Below the pieces are notes generated by a model that was not told where the DNA came from, searched no databases, and was given only the letters and a program-made list of their open reading frames with translations. A program made the position numbers and the translations under genes. A stretch of 64,000 nucleotides of DNA from Azolla caroliniana (lineage: Eukaryota; Polypodiophyta), in NCBI GenBank assembly GCA_043228905.1, contig JBHGNT010000021.1, forward strand, positions 2,232,001 to 2,296,000. The letters are read 5' to 3'. Position 1 is the first letter of the stretch; the number at the start of each line of letters is the position of its first letter. Below, piece after piece: positions 13,001-23,893 of this stretch.

Positions 13001-15021
13001 GCCTACTGTAGCTAAGGCTGGAAAACATCCACCGAAAGTAGGCAACCTGGGCCATTTAACAAGAATTGCAAATCGGCTGGTTCATGCATCTAGCTTTAAT
13101 TCAGAAATTCAAGCTCACCTACAGGTTGGTCATTCTTTTTTACTTATTTCTAACCCGGAAGTTAAGCTTGATTTTGTCAGTATATTTGTATAGGAAAAAC
13201 CTGAATGGTTGCAATGGCAAGTTGTCCTACAAAGACTTAATTCCACAGAAAATGTGTCTCAATGGACATGTGGGTAAGTGGAAACATCTGAAGTGGGTAA
13301 TGTCTCTGCTTCTGTTTAGTTTGAAGAAATCTGGGGAACTAGATGGCTCTTGTTGAGTAAAATGCCGAAATAAGTTTCTAAAGGAAAGAACAGTTCTTAG
13401 AATTTTCAATATTCATATGTATGATCTGCTTTGCAATTCTAATTGGTTTCAGTCGTCCAACCACCTTGCGTGAGCGTTCTGTGAATAGTGATGAGGATGA
13501 ATATCAGGATAGAGATTATGACATATCGTCACACATAAGTCGTGAAGTTTTAGGCTATCAGATGCAACAGAATGAAGATGAGGTATGTGTACGTGTTTAA
13601 CTTACAGTGTTTTTAACTAATCGTATTTACATTTATTTTCTGAGGCTTATCTTATATTGCAGGAACTTGGGGTATTTGGTAGAGCTGAAGATGTAAGACA
13701 AATACGTTTTGCTAATACTCTTTATACTTCATTGAAATGTCTACGGAGTATTTTAGCTATCAGCAACTTGCAAGTTTTTCGAGTATTTATTTTTCTTATA
13801 GAGCAACACAATGAATCCAGGATATTAATTAACAAAGCCTGTCTTCCTGCACATTTTTATATTTGCTCAAAAGAGATGGGAAAGTTAATAATGAATCTGC
13901 TGCAATACATATTGCGTCCTAGTTTGATACCAACCATGTATATTAAAATTTTCCATTAAATAAGCCAAAACAAGGATGATCCTAGGCATTAATAATTAAA
14001 TTACCATTAAACTAGGAATAGTGATGATCTAACTGAGGTAACTGGTACATGGAATGTCAGATTTCTGTATGCAAAGTCTAGTTTGGACATATCCAGATAG
14101 AAATACTTACAAAGTGCCTAATTGTTATTGCAGGGTGGATATTTTGAGCATGATTCATCTGGAGTTGTTATGTCATCATTGAGGCTTGGTGAAGAACAGG
14201 ACCTGTATGTGATCTTCTTGCCATATTTTAAGTGAAGTTGTAACATTTTCCTTTTTGGCTAGATGCTGACAATCGTGCTGTTTTTAAACAGGCATTCAAA
14301 CGCTGTACCTTCTCCAAACAGCAGAAATATTGATGATAATGAAGTTGCCAGTAGTGATGAAGATTTAGTTGATACTGCTAGCTCTTCTAACACATTTTTC
14401 TCCGTTCATCTTGAGGAGAATTTTGCTACAACTAGTGAGGCGGCAAATGAAAGTGAGATGGAAACTTCAGTATACAACTTTAGTGCAAGCATTGATAAAT
14501 TTGATACTTCAGCATATTATAAAGATGAGAATATTGCCACAGATTCATTATCTGTCCGGTCACCAGAATGGACTAGTTGGCAGGAGCCAACAATCTCATT
14601 TAGTGATAATAATACTCTCAAAGATGCCGTGAGAGGAGAATTTGTAGTCGAAACCACCACCAGCCAAATGCTTACAATGGCAAACGAAGATGTACAAATG
14701 ACCACTGTATCAGATGAATTCAATGTAAAACCAGACAACAATGTTGGGATTGAGAGAACCTCCCAACAAACAGCTGAGGCACTATTTGATGAGAAAATAG
14801 ATTGTGTTCAAGTGGAGATTGAAGGTAAGGCTATCGACCATGCATTGCAAGAAGGCCACAATGGAGAGTCTGGCCCTAATTCTCCAACCAATAGTCCTTC
14901 TTTACAGGAACTAGAAGATAGAAAAAATTGTGAAGCTACTACGGGAGACACAAACTTCACTGATGTAAATTACTGGAGAACCAATTATGATGATTCTAAA
15001 GCTGAAGTTGAGTCGCTATAA
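1003..15021 (+). CDS. SAPS-domain protein, PP6 (SIT4-type) phosphatase regulatory subunit; 5' end outside the window
   Basis: Exons: 1003-1106, 1209-1295, 1389-1464, 3651-3725, 3798-3851, 4932-4991, 5156-5272, 5352-5446, 5585-5784, 6431-6528, 12498-12601, 12687-12852, 13002-13124, 13194-13273, 13453-13582, 13663-13692, 14134-14204, 14292-15021. All use GT-AG and the phases sum to exactly 800 codons including TAA. The protein starts VESLLDKDSFTLEELLDEDD and continues with NFLRGKVQIQQLLKYIVEEPP, FPFISCEIFTCEIEIILKT, LLAGYFSK, WLADTNLLDMLLDKLSP, YPFNNFLHHHVENII and VGNLGHLTRIANRL, the SAPS signature order. SAPS proteins are regulatory/scaffold subunits of PP6-type Ser/Thr phosphatases. The last exon (about 240 aa) is acidic and Ser/Thr-rich and is poorly conserved in the family. 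About a dozen N-terminal residues and the start codon lie in an upstream exon not found. Intron 10 (6529-12497) hosts a copia element. The gene converges on the UAM gene. Confidence 0.93.
1465..3650. other. SAPS intron 3 (2.2 kb), mostly unassigned
   Basis: This intron separates the exons ending KTIVEDEE and starting LIGLLFSFLDP. It contains a SINE-like repeat at its 3' end (3470-3625, listed separately). The middle (about 2150-3450) has short open frames on both strands that match nothing I recognise, and I treat them as chance or decayed mobile DNA. No RNA gene was seen. Confidence 0.6.
3470..3625 (+). repeat. Family-B hairpin-tailed repeat (SINE/LINE tail)
   Basis: This stretch aligns by eye with the reverse complements of 45857-46135 and 47020-47270. 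Shared blocks include 'ttttggtttgtt', 'gatgagacaa', 'aaggtgtaatct' and 'ggtcttataggccatttt'. It ends in the hairpin AGGCCATTTTGACCT (3583-3597), extended outward by TATA/TATA. It lies in an intron of the SAPS gene, in sense orientation. Confidence 0.6.
3852..4931. other. SAPS intron 5, nothing recognised
   Basis: This 1.08-kb AT-rich intron has no coding frame, RNA gene or repeat that I can support. Confidence 0.5.
5785..6430. other. SAPS intron 9, nothing recognised
   Basis: This 646-bp AT-rich intron sits between the exons ending GMLQRL and starting GDLLKVL. A small open frame around 5974-6189 has no recognisable similarity. Confidence 0.5.
7361..7580 (-). repeat. Truncated 3' LTR of the copia element
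   Basis: It matches 10994-11213 with a few substitutions and one indel. Similarity stops at 7580, where the sequence joins the RT-coding part. Only the downstream (R/U5) half of the LTR remains. The junction has a repeated 'ataagcctattta', which suggests a microhomology-mediated deletion. Confidence 0.88.
7595..10740 (-). pseudogene. Copia gag-pol polyprotein, broken
   Basis: Pieces in order on the minus strand are as follows. Gag has NNYLDWELQIKTLLQ around 10.65 kb and a CCHC knuckle CHYCGYKGHIHPDC near 10.0 kb. Protease has WSVDSGATSHMT near 9.8 kb. GAG-pre-integrase has RHARFGHLNYDSLQ. The integrase core has HMDLCGPM, FMLIIDDFSRKVWVY and SDNGGEF at 9.0-9.3 kb. The integrase C-terminal part then runs to the RT start (WNHTWELVPQP, LDKHKARLVAKG, ALYGLKQVPK) down to about 7.7 kb. 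Several frameshifts separate these pieces. The RT stops before the YVDD box and RNase H is missing, so the product cannot be active. Confidence 0.9.
10982..10993 (-). other. Primer-binding site, initiator tRNA-Met type
   Basis: Directly after the 5' LTR the minus strand reads TGGTATCAGAGC. This is the classical plant copia primer-binding site complementary to the 3' end of initiator tRNA-Met. Confidence 0.92.
10994..11444 (-). repeat. 5' LTR of the copia element (451 bp)
   Basis: On the minus strand it starts TGTTGGAGGGTGAC and ends CA at 10994. The segment 10994-11213 is nearly identical to 7361-7580. Inside it, a 34-bp unit starting 'aggcatttaaagcattgc' is repeated exactly in tandem at 11297-11330 and 11331-11364. 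Confidence 0.9.
11450..12497. other. Right part of SAPS intron 10, nothing recognised
   Basis: This is AT-rich intron sequence between the copia insertion and exon 11. It has a short direct repeat around 11705-11778 (a block 'aaaagataatattaaaata' occurs twice). No gene or RNA was seen. Confidence 0.5.
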
Positions 15022-17204
15022 AAGGATCATCATGGATTGTGGGTTCTTCTTGCTATATCAGAGGTTCACTATTGTCTAAAATGAAGATATCGGAGGTTCT
15101 TTATTGTCTTTCTTCGTTTCTATAGCTTGTAATTAGTTTTAACTTTTCATGTGCATCAAAAATGGAATCATATGCAATTCATCAAAAATGGGAAGCAGCA
15201 AAATGGATGTTTCAAAACTGCCTCTTTTTGGCATATTGCTGGAGACAGCCTTACAGAAAGGAGTCTTTCATCTCAAGGGAAAGGAGCATTTGTTTCAATG
15301 CATTGACAAAGGCTTCGCTGCTTTTCTCGTAATATTTGTATCCGACATTCTTTTATTATAACACTAAAATTCCAAAGCTAGCCCTAAAAACAAATCCACT
15401 TTTTGATCATTCTCAGCTTAACAAAACAATATCAGCAGTAAAGATGTCTTCTTTGTTTAGATTAAATAAATGTGAATCTATCAACTGTGTTAGATATTAC
15501 ACAGATGTAAAACAAGTACTAATGGAATAGTTCAAAAATGTATCCAATAGCAATGTTAAATGGCGTCTTTCCATTCAATACTTTTGATTATTTTGATTGG
15601 ATAAAAAGTAATTGATTACATTTGCAGCCACTACAAAAAAGTCCACTGAATGAAGACACAACGTCATGTTCTATTCAGGAGGCTCGCATTCCAACTTGTC
15701 TCACTGAGAAGCTCATCCATTTCTTCAATCAACCATCCACACCTTTTCATACGTGATCCTGTGATATCTCACTGTGGAAGGGGAATTAAACTAAACTAAT
15801 GCTACTGATAAGGTTGTGAGGTATGACTTTTAACAGAAGTGCTGAACAAATTAATCTATAATTATAGTTCTTGTTTGCAAAGTGGTTTTTCCAACATTGC
15901 CATTTTCTATATTGTTGCTACTCCGCATTTAAAAATGTAGCTATGCTTAAAAAGAGTAAACATAGTGATAATAACACAAAAGGATAAATATAGAGTATTA
16001 ACACAAAATTGACAGCTAAGGACTTGTCACTATGCATGCACTTTAAAACTGTCTTTGATAGTTTTTGAGTTCATAATTGGATACAACTATTATCACCCTT
16101 GTCATAAGTAATATGACAAATTTGTATATGTTAGCAAACGTTCAACTAGTAGAACTTTCGAGATTAGATGTATCATGATAGAGGACGTAAAGAGTATAGA
16201 GCATGTTAATAAATTTTCATATGAATGTTGATCCTTTTCGTATGAATATTGATCCCATGATGCATCATGGGACTGTTAGCATATTGCTTTCTAATATTTG
16301 GATACAGTATGATTTGGCTATAAGACAAATTGCATATATGCAATCAAATTCAACAAGTGGAACTTACCATATATATTACAGTTGTCTAGAGGATGTGGAA
16401 ACAAGCATCTGAAAATGCAATAGCGTCTTAGTGTTGTGATTGGTATGTAAATTCTTGGTCTTGTATGAACTCCCAATACAACTAAATGTGGAGGTTCAAA
16501 GAAAAGTTCTTACTCATTTGCACTTGGGATAAATCATAGCAAAAAGAGATACTGAGATGCTGAAAGCCCTGATCCCTAATGAAAATACATCACTTAGGGC
16601 TGAGGAACAGAGTTGTAGCATGGAAGGATCTTGAAATATGGTTCTGACGTATACTTGCTTGTTAACAACAATTTATAAGACACTGAGACACCCATGAAGA
16701 TAAGGATGCAAGTGTATCTAAGATTCTAATAAAATCAAATTACCATATTTGAACACCTAGGATACCTCACTAAATAAATCAATCCTTTTAGCAAGCAACC
16801 AGCCATACAATTCACTTCATTAAATATCACCAAAAATCCCTTGGATAACCACCTAGGATATCTCACTAAATTAATCCTTTTTGCAAACAATCAGTGATAC
16901 AATTCAAAGCATAAAATATCACCGAAATCCCTTTTCTAGTATACATGTGTCCAATTAACAGTACCACATTAGGCTAAAAAACTTACATGTGGCCCGGACA
17001 TTATAAGAAATTAAACCTTAAGATTGTCAAACTCCACATAATACTGAAATAGGTCAAATCAAATGAATCAAATGAAATACTCAATATGAAATTGGTGGCC
17101 TCAATAATGCCAAATGTCTAGCCTAGTTGCCTCAGGAACTTAACCACTCTTATCTCTTGTTAGTCTGGAAGACATTCCACTCACAAGTTTAGCTTTAAAT
17201 ATTC
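15022..17204. other. Convergent intergenic region (SAPS / UAM 3' ends)
   Basis: This 2.2-kb AT-rich spacer should contain the 3' UTRs of both flanking genes. The only structure seen is an imperfect direct repeat with a 96-bp period, starting 'cacctaggata' at 16754 and again at 16850. No coding frame or RNA gene is supported. Confidence 0.55.
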
Positions 17205-20200
17205 TCATTTCGGGGTATTCACTTCCTCCCATGCTTCAATCCAAGTAACCATTGCATCTCCAAGTTTAGTAAAATAAGGATCCATGGGTGTGAGCTTCTC
17301 CTTGACAAGCTTCGAGAGCTCGATATAGCATTGTGAAACTGTAGTACAATCTTTCGGTAGCTTTATTCCTTGGAAGAAAGGAATAATCTCTTCCTGCCAA
17401 AAGATCCCCTTGTATTCCTTCTTGAGGTTTACAAAGGGATTGCTTGCTTTGCTATGCCAAATGTAAGGAAGCCCAGTTTTCACACCATAACCCAAATGGT
17501 CACAAATCACCTGTGAAAAGATTTCATGGTGAGAAAGCAGTACTTGTATTATATGTTTCATGGTGAAAAAACATGTTATATCTGAAGTCCAACATATGCA
17601 TTGATTGCATTCTCACAAAATTTAATTTACATGTGAAATGATGAGAAACAAAATGATCTCGATAGTAAAAAAATACCTTGCAGCACCAACCCGCCCACAT
17701 ATCGTCATAGCGGCCAATAGGTTGCCCATCTCCCATGAGGCCAAAGTACATGGCTTGACCTATGAGTTCTCTATTGAAGGCCAAGTTCATTCCACACAGA
17801 GGAAATAAGGTGCCCTTTGGAATGGTCATAACTGCATCAACATATCTACAAGTACAAAACGTTAATGAGTCATAAGAAATATTTAAAAGTGTATTACATC
17901 ACAAAACCTAAGCTAAGATTCCAAAGTTTCTATCCCAAAGCTGGTTATTAGTCCCATCTTTGGACCTCACTTTGTACAAAATGTCTATGGCACTATAAAA
18001 TTATTAAGTATATCGATGGGACAACACATAATATTAGGGGAAAGGAAAACAAAGTAAAAGATTTATATAGGCTATTTCTTTTATCACAGAAATATGCTAA
18101 GATTTTAAAAAAATCTATCTCAAAATTTGCAGCGATTTTGTAATCCATGTAGTCATTATACCTCATTTATAAAGAATATTGATGGGATGATACATAATAT
18201 CAGCACAAACTATAAAAGCAGGTATAGCTTTTTCTTTCATCACAGACTTTGTAAATCTAAACCAAGACTTATTATATCTTTATCCCCATTATCTCCTCAT
18301 TACTCCCGAGTTTAAGTTTATATGAATGAACCACAAAAGGGTATACCTCGTATTGCGCTCTGCCGGCTTCACTAATTGTGTTGGGGCATCATAATCAGGA
18401 ATGTTCATCCAGAGACCATGAGATATGGCCGTTGGAACACCCTCCCTAAGACTAAAGGGATAACCACGTACAAAATCTGCACCTTCTCGATATGGGTCAT
18501 AAAGCGTATTGAAAAATAAGGGGGTGGAAGGCGATAGCAAATTTTTTATGTGCTGTTCCAAAGCATTGATGTCTGTGCCTGATGGATCCTTCGCTACCTG
18601 AATTAATTAACAGGATATGAGAAAACCACAAGAAAAAACACGCATGAGAATTGCATAACAATAAGTTTCGGTGTCGCTATCAATGAAGTAATCAATTCCA
18701 ATCATCTTCATTAAATATGACCAATAGAAGCCATAGAGATCAACTATCCACTAACCATAATCTGCCTAGGCGAAGCCATTTATATTTCCACACTACGCCC
18801 AGTTTTGGATGGGGATAGCAATCCACGTGCATAAATAACATGAACCATTTGACAAAATATGCAAGCATTGAGAAAGTATGGTTCATAACCTCAAAATTTA
18901 CACTAAGTTGCCACCCTGAACCATATATAGTGCACTGTAATATAAATGGCTACCAAACCAAAGTTCTTCTTTTGAACTTTCAAGAGGGCTTGAATATTCA
19001 TGGATTATTATATGATAATCTTTAATGCAGCTCAGATTGCAGAAAGAATTGGATGGTAGAATTTCGAATTCCAAAAATTCAGAAATTATGAAACCCAATG
19101 TGGCAATACTTAGAGGATCCAAATATGATGAATATTTTTCATATGTGTCCATATGCAGATATTGACTAATATTAAGGTTAAGTGAGTGTACATAACAATA
19201 ATAACCATCAAAATATGCAAAATGTTTTTGAGAACCAAGAATCTAAGTTTTTGAATAATGCATTTCCATGTCAAAACATTGTGTAGATATATTTCGTAAT
19301 CATCATATATGTGTGCACGTAAAATAAGCAACCATCAAAATATGCAAAATTGTGTAATTCAGCATGATTGAGCATGCAGTAATCTGTATTCTCAATAATT
19401 ATATTGACTCTTATTGAGGTTAAGTGAGTGTACATAACACTAATAACCATCAAAATACACAAAAGGTGCATTGGGAAGATCGAGAACCAAGAATCTAAGT
19501 TCTCCGACTAATGCATTTATGTCAATATATTGTATAGATGTACTTTGCCAACATCATAGGTGTGCACACAAAATAAGCAGACATCAGACTTCGTATAAAC
19601 ATGTAATTCAGCATGATTGAGATCACAGTAATCTGAGTTCTTTTGTGTAATCTGATTTGTCAAACCATTTATTAAGTCACATTCCTTTACATAACACATT
19701 AATCTAACTTCAGCACACGAACAACTCTAAACTAACTTCTGTGCACAAACAAATACAATCTATCCTCCTTTTTGCATTAACACATCTTATCTAACTTCTA
19801 CACACGAACAAATCTAATCTAGCTTCTATCCACACACAAATCTAATCTATCTTTTCCACATTAACACATACAGTTTAACTACTTCGCATTAACACATCTA
19901 ATCCAATTTCTTTGCATAGTGTATCTACCTACTTAACCTCTTTACATAAAACTGTTCTAACAGGCATTTTCTGTATAACACATATCTAAACTATTGTTTC
20001 TTTGCCTAAACACATGGAACCTAACCCATTTCATAGCACACATCTAATTCACGTTTATTTGTATAACTTCTTCCCATGAAGATACATTCATAGATCGGCA
20101 CATATTGATAGACCGAAACACGTTGTAATTTGTACTTACGAAGCAATCGTCATCGATAGTATATATATACTTCTTCTTGGACATCATGTAGCCGAAGCAT

Positions 20201-20436
20201 CGGCAAGCACTATCCTTGTACGATATGCAAGAAGCCTTGGGGCCAAGAATCCGATTGATATCATTTCGGTTGTATAGCTCATAATCGAAACCTTCGGGGA
20301 CATTAATGACCTTGGTTGGATCTCCATCTTGCACGATGATGAGATGGTAAGGCTGGAAGAATGGTCTCCACATCTCTAAGAAATCCAAATTTCGGATGGT
20401 CGGAATCACTATGTCAAGCTCGTCCTTGAGCGCCAT
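17205..20436 (-). CDS. UAM: UDP-arabinopyranose mutase / reversibly glycosylated polypeptide (GT75)
   Basis: Exons on the minus strand are 20436-20140, 18597-18347, 17845-17677 and 17510-17205. All junctions are GT-AG and the total is 341 codons including TGA (340 aa; Arabidopsis RGP1 is about 357). Blocks include [92 protein letters not shown] and [17 protein letters not shown] interconverts UDP-arabinopyranose and UDP-arabinofuranose for wall polysaccharides, in the cytosol and at the Golgi surface. The DDD metal/UDP-binding motif is at residues 95-97. Arg143 aligns with the arginine reported as the reversible glycosylation site (R158 in RGP1). The N terminus is about 15 aa shorter than in Arabidopsis. 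A 5'-UTR intron is likely. Confidence 0.95.
18598..20139. repeat. UAM intron 1 with degenerate tandem repeats
   Basis: About 19150-19400 and 19400-19640 are two diverged copies of one roughly 250-bp unit. Both contain 'ccatcaaaatatgcaaaa'-like, 'gtgtgcac' and 'attcagcatgattga' blocks. Bases 19685-20040 form an irregular array of roughly 30-40-bp units around 'taacacatctaatctaacttc'. I see no coding frame. Confidence 0.6.
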
Positions 20437-21477
20437 TGATGGATAAGTATATCTTGAGAGGATTTTGTTTTCTTGTCCTTGTTTTTGGACTTGATTTCAA
20501 AGTTTTTCTGCAAAGGAACAATGGTTAGATCTGATGAAATCTGATACGAAAACGGATTACATCTGAGGGATCAGAACAAAGAAAAATGAATACAGAATCA
20601 TAAAATGATTTTTAGGCATTTCGATCATAACTATCAGTGCACAAATATTTCTAAATTCCGTATGAAGGACAAAGTACAGATCTGAGGAAGCCGAACGAGA
20701 AAAGTTTGGAAACATGAGAAAGGATAGGGAATTTCAAGATAGGAGGAAGGATGTGAATTTTGTGAATGAAAGGAAGAAAAAAGTACACGAAAAGCGAATT
20801 TCAGAGAAAACGGGAGCAAAGAGAAACATGAAAGGATGGAATTCGGACCATGAAAAGAGGAAAGGGAACCAAAACCGTCAGGGAAAAGTGACGAGAAATG
20901 CACGAAAGTTAATCCATTTCTGAGAAGTCCGACAGAGAGAGAGAGAGAGAGAGAACACGAAAGATCGGTGTGCTTACACTGATTAATACCGATTCGATGT
21001 TGATCTACATGAGAGAGAGGGAGAGAGGGAGAGGAAAGAAGGGGAAGAAGTGTTTGTTTACCTGAAAAGGAAATATAACTTCTGTGCTGAAGCTTCTCTG
21101 TGTGTCTGTGTGGTTTCTGCCACAGAGAGAGAGAGAGACAGACAGAGAGACGTTGAGAATTTCTTCTGTGTTAAGCCGAGCCGTTAACAGAGAGAAAGAG
21201 AAAGGAATGTGTGTGTATGTGTGTGTGTGTGTGTGTGAGGGGGAGGACCGTTTCTCCTCCTCACAGTGGTGGGGGCTCGCCGTTTCGCCGTTTCGCCGTT
21301 TCTTTTGTTTTTACTGCGGCTCCGTTTCCTCTTTCTTGAAGGTTGGCTTTGGGATGAGACTGCGTTTCCTCTCTCTCTCTCTCTCTCTCTGTCTCTTTCA
21401 CTTTAGAAGACGTTAATACATATATCTTTCTCTCTCTCTCTCTCTCTCCCTCCCTCTTCATTTTTCAACTCATTAGT
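20437..21477 (-). promoter_or_regulatory. UAM leader, probable 5'-UTR intron and promoter region
   Basis: On the minus strand a good acceptor (cctttgcag, exon resuming at 20507) and a good donor (ttttcag|gtaaac at 21062/21061) suggest a 5'-UTR intron of about 554 bp. The leader exon and promoter side are packed with GA/CT runs (20935-20953, 21120-21150, 21371-21390, 21431-21448) and a GT run (about 21209-21237). A possible TATA element (minus-strand 'gatatatgta') sits near 21418-21428. Leader introns and GA-rich leaders are common in plant genes. The transcription start is not determined. Confidence 0.45.
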
Positions 21478-21895
21478 TGTAATTAGCTTACCCTAGTGGG
21501 TAGTCGTTGACATTACTAGCCCTAGATCTTGGGTTCGAAACCCGATTTTCTCACCTCTCTATGATTACTCGATACATATCTCTCTTATTTCACTAGATAC
21601 ATACATATATCTCTTATTTGGCATCTCTTATTTCACTAGATGCCACTGTGGAATGCAGGGGGTGGTTGAACCCGTGTGACCACCTAGTCTCCTTTGAGCA
21701 ACCTTACCAATCCTTGCACAAATTCCTCTCACAACCACAATGTGCGTGCTCTCGAATTGCAACATTCATTGGTAAAGTTCTTGAACACCGAGAGTCGCTA
21801 CGCACTTTCACACGTATCACGTGAAATGTAATATTTCTGGCCTCATAGGTCATATTTGACCTCCGGAGATGATAATATAATCTATCTATCTTTGT
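21478..21895 (+). mobile_element. tRNA-derived SINE with a LINE-like 3' tail
   Basis: The head contains a perfect Pol III B box (GGTTCGAAACC, about 21533-21543) and, some 35-40 bp upstream, an A-box-like 'tagcttaccctagtggg'. The last 150 bp or so (from 'cacaatgtgcgtgctctcg') match the reverse complement of 46232-46450, where the same tail lies beside LINE reverse transcriptase. The tail has the hairpin AGGTCATATTTGACCT (21847-21862) and ends 'aatctatctatct'. The head cannot be a functional tRNA because no acceptor stem folds. Exact ends and target duplication are unclear. Confidence 0.7.
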
Positions 21896-22857
21896 GGCCG
21901 ATTCCGGAGGAGTCTTGTCAATGACCCCCCCCCCCCCCCCCTTGCCTGACTCCTGCTTGCTTGTATCGCTCGATTCTGCACGCGGGGGTCACTTCATCCA
22001 GACTAACCGCAGACCAAGACTGTTGGGGCACCCTCGATCAGCGTTGGCTCGCCTAGCTATATAGACTTGGATCTTAAACCGTTTGTGTTCCAAGAAAAAA
22101 AAAACCCAGATGTCTCTCTTTTAGCTTTGCCGCAAGATCAAATCCGTAATTGGTAAAAGGTGGGGAGAATTGCACAAACGTGAAAGGTAAAAACCAAGCA
22201 TGGAGGAGCCGAGGTTTTTTAATTTTCTGAATGTAACCGATTGTTCTTTCGTGCAACTGTTTGCTTTTTGTCTTTTTCTGTGGAGTTTGTATTATAGCGA
22301 CTTCGTTAAAAAAGGTGGAAAAGCTGGACAATGTGAAAATGATGGGGATTAAGTTGTGAATTTGTGGGAGTGTGTAATTTTTCGAGGACACAATTTGTCA
22401 GCCTTTTATGGGTCATTAGATCTAGCGATCGTAAATAGTTGATGATGTGCAAGTCATTTTGTCATTTCTCAAAATGTTGGATTGGATGGTAAAATTTTGG
22501 GAAGGCTAGTCAATGAGGGGATCGATGGTCAAGTATAGAGCACGTGTTTTTTAATTTAACAACTTATTATTTGTAATCTCAATGAGTTTCTCTTTTTCAA
22601 GGTCATTTGATCATGTCCTTCAAAAGGTGAGAAGGTGATTCATCGTGGAAAGCAATCGGGATCAATTATCCAATATGGATTGTGTGTGCTCTCAAATGTA
22701 ATGTCTTGTTATTCCTGTGTTGTCAATCTTTTTAAGGGTTCCAATATTAGGTGGAAAGGTTGGGATTTGTGAAAAATGACCAAGTGTTTGATAATATAAC
22801 AGTGTTCTAGTAAGTCATGTATGAGAAACCTTTCATACATTTTTTGTTATTGTCAAG
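21896..22857. other. Intergenic stretch with a 17-nt poly-C run
   Basis: It begins with 17 consecutive C at 21925-21941. The rest is unremarkable AT-rich sequence. Short open frames at 22074-22391 show no recognisable protein. Confidence 0.55.
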
Positions 22858-23893
22858 TTTTTTTTTTCCAAAAACAAACTCCTTCCATTAGTTTTTAAAT
22901 TTTACAAATGAGATTATTATGTACAAATCCCTGTAGGGACGCGATAGTTCCATCTTATGTGGATGCCCACTAACTCAAGAAAGGGAGAGGACAACCATTG
23001 TTGCATGAAGGCTATTCGTTGTCTTTCAACTCCATCGGAGATGCCCTTGAGGCCATCATATTGGCTCTTTAGAGTGGCTACAATTTCACTCCATATCTCT
23101 TGCAGTAACATTGTTGGATTCGCGGTTTGGTTGGAGAAGACCCGTATACACCGTTGTTTCCATAGAATCCAAAGAGTTATTGGGTTGACCAATTCCAACA
23201 CAACTTGAGATTTGTCATTAAGAGGAGTTGAATGGACATTGTCGATGGTGGAGGAAAAAACCTCTTGTGCTTTTATCACCAAAGTCATCCCCTCCTCTTG
23301 ATGCTCGTATCTACCAACTGGGGTCTGCCATGATAACCAACATATATTTCCCCACTTGATTGAGCCTTGCACCTGGCATAATTGCAACAAGCGGCCAAAC
23401 CCCCGCCATATTCGATGGGACGCTGGGCAGTCCCACAGAGCGTGTCGTATTGATTCTATTGCATTTGGACACTCTACACAATTAGGAGAGCTAAGGTTCC
23501 CATGTTGCCATGCTCCCATCGATAGTGACTTATGTATTAAAGCCATTGGAACATGGTAATTCGCCTCGCGTGTGGTTGTTTCCATATTTTCTGGCAAAAC
23601 TCGGTGATAATTGTGTGAGGAACTTGATATGTGTGCCAGACCTTTGCAGTAGCCGGCTCTCGGGCAGTTTGAGCAGCTAGGATGTGGCGACCCAATCTAG
23701 TTGTGAATTGGAAGAAAGGGATGGGTTTGCTTCCTTGCTCCACATAAGGATCACACCATGTTCCTTGCAAAGGGTCCCAACTAACCTTACGTAGCCATGT
23801 GTTTGCATGAGTACATATGTGCCAATCGGGTTGTACTTTGATCGGATCAGGATCTATAATCCATTTATGACCAATATACGCCAGTACTCGAAT
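22858..23893 (-). mobile_element. 5'-truncated L1-like LINE copy (RT C-terminal / zinc-binding part)
   Basis: The minus-strand frame reads SLSMGAWQHGNLSSPNCVECPNAIESIRHALWDCPASHRIW, a zf-RVT domain typical of plant LINE ORF2 C termini (Cys/His pattern C-x2-C...H-x4-C). The plus strand starts with a poly-T run (22858-22867), which is the poly-A tail of the element. Bases 23395-23893 match 27966-28465 closely, and similarity ends at 23893 ('tactcgaat'). This gives a 5'-truncated insertion about 1.0 kb long. The reading frame is broken near 23.55 kb. Confidence 0.85.

Noticed and set aside
14369-14741. Alternative frames within the last SAPS exon
   Set aside because: They are shadows of the 730-bp exon, whose frame follows directly from the upstream splice phase.
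21533-21543. Exact GGTTCGAAACC, as in a tRNA T arm
   Set aside because: No acceptor, D or anticodon stems can be formed around it, so it is a SINE Pol III box rather than a tRNA gene.
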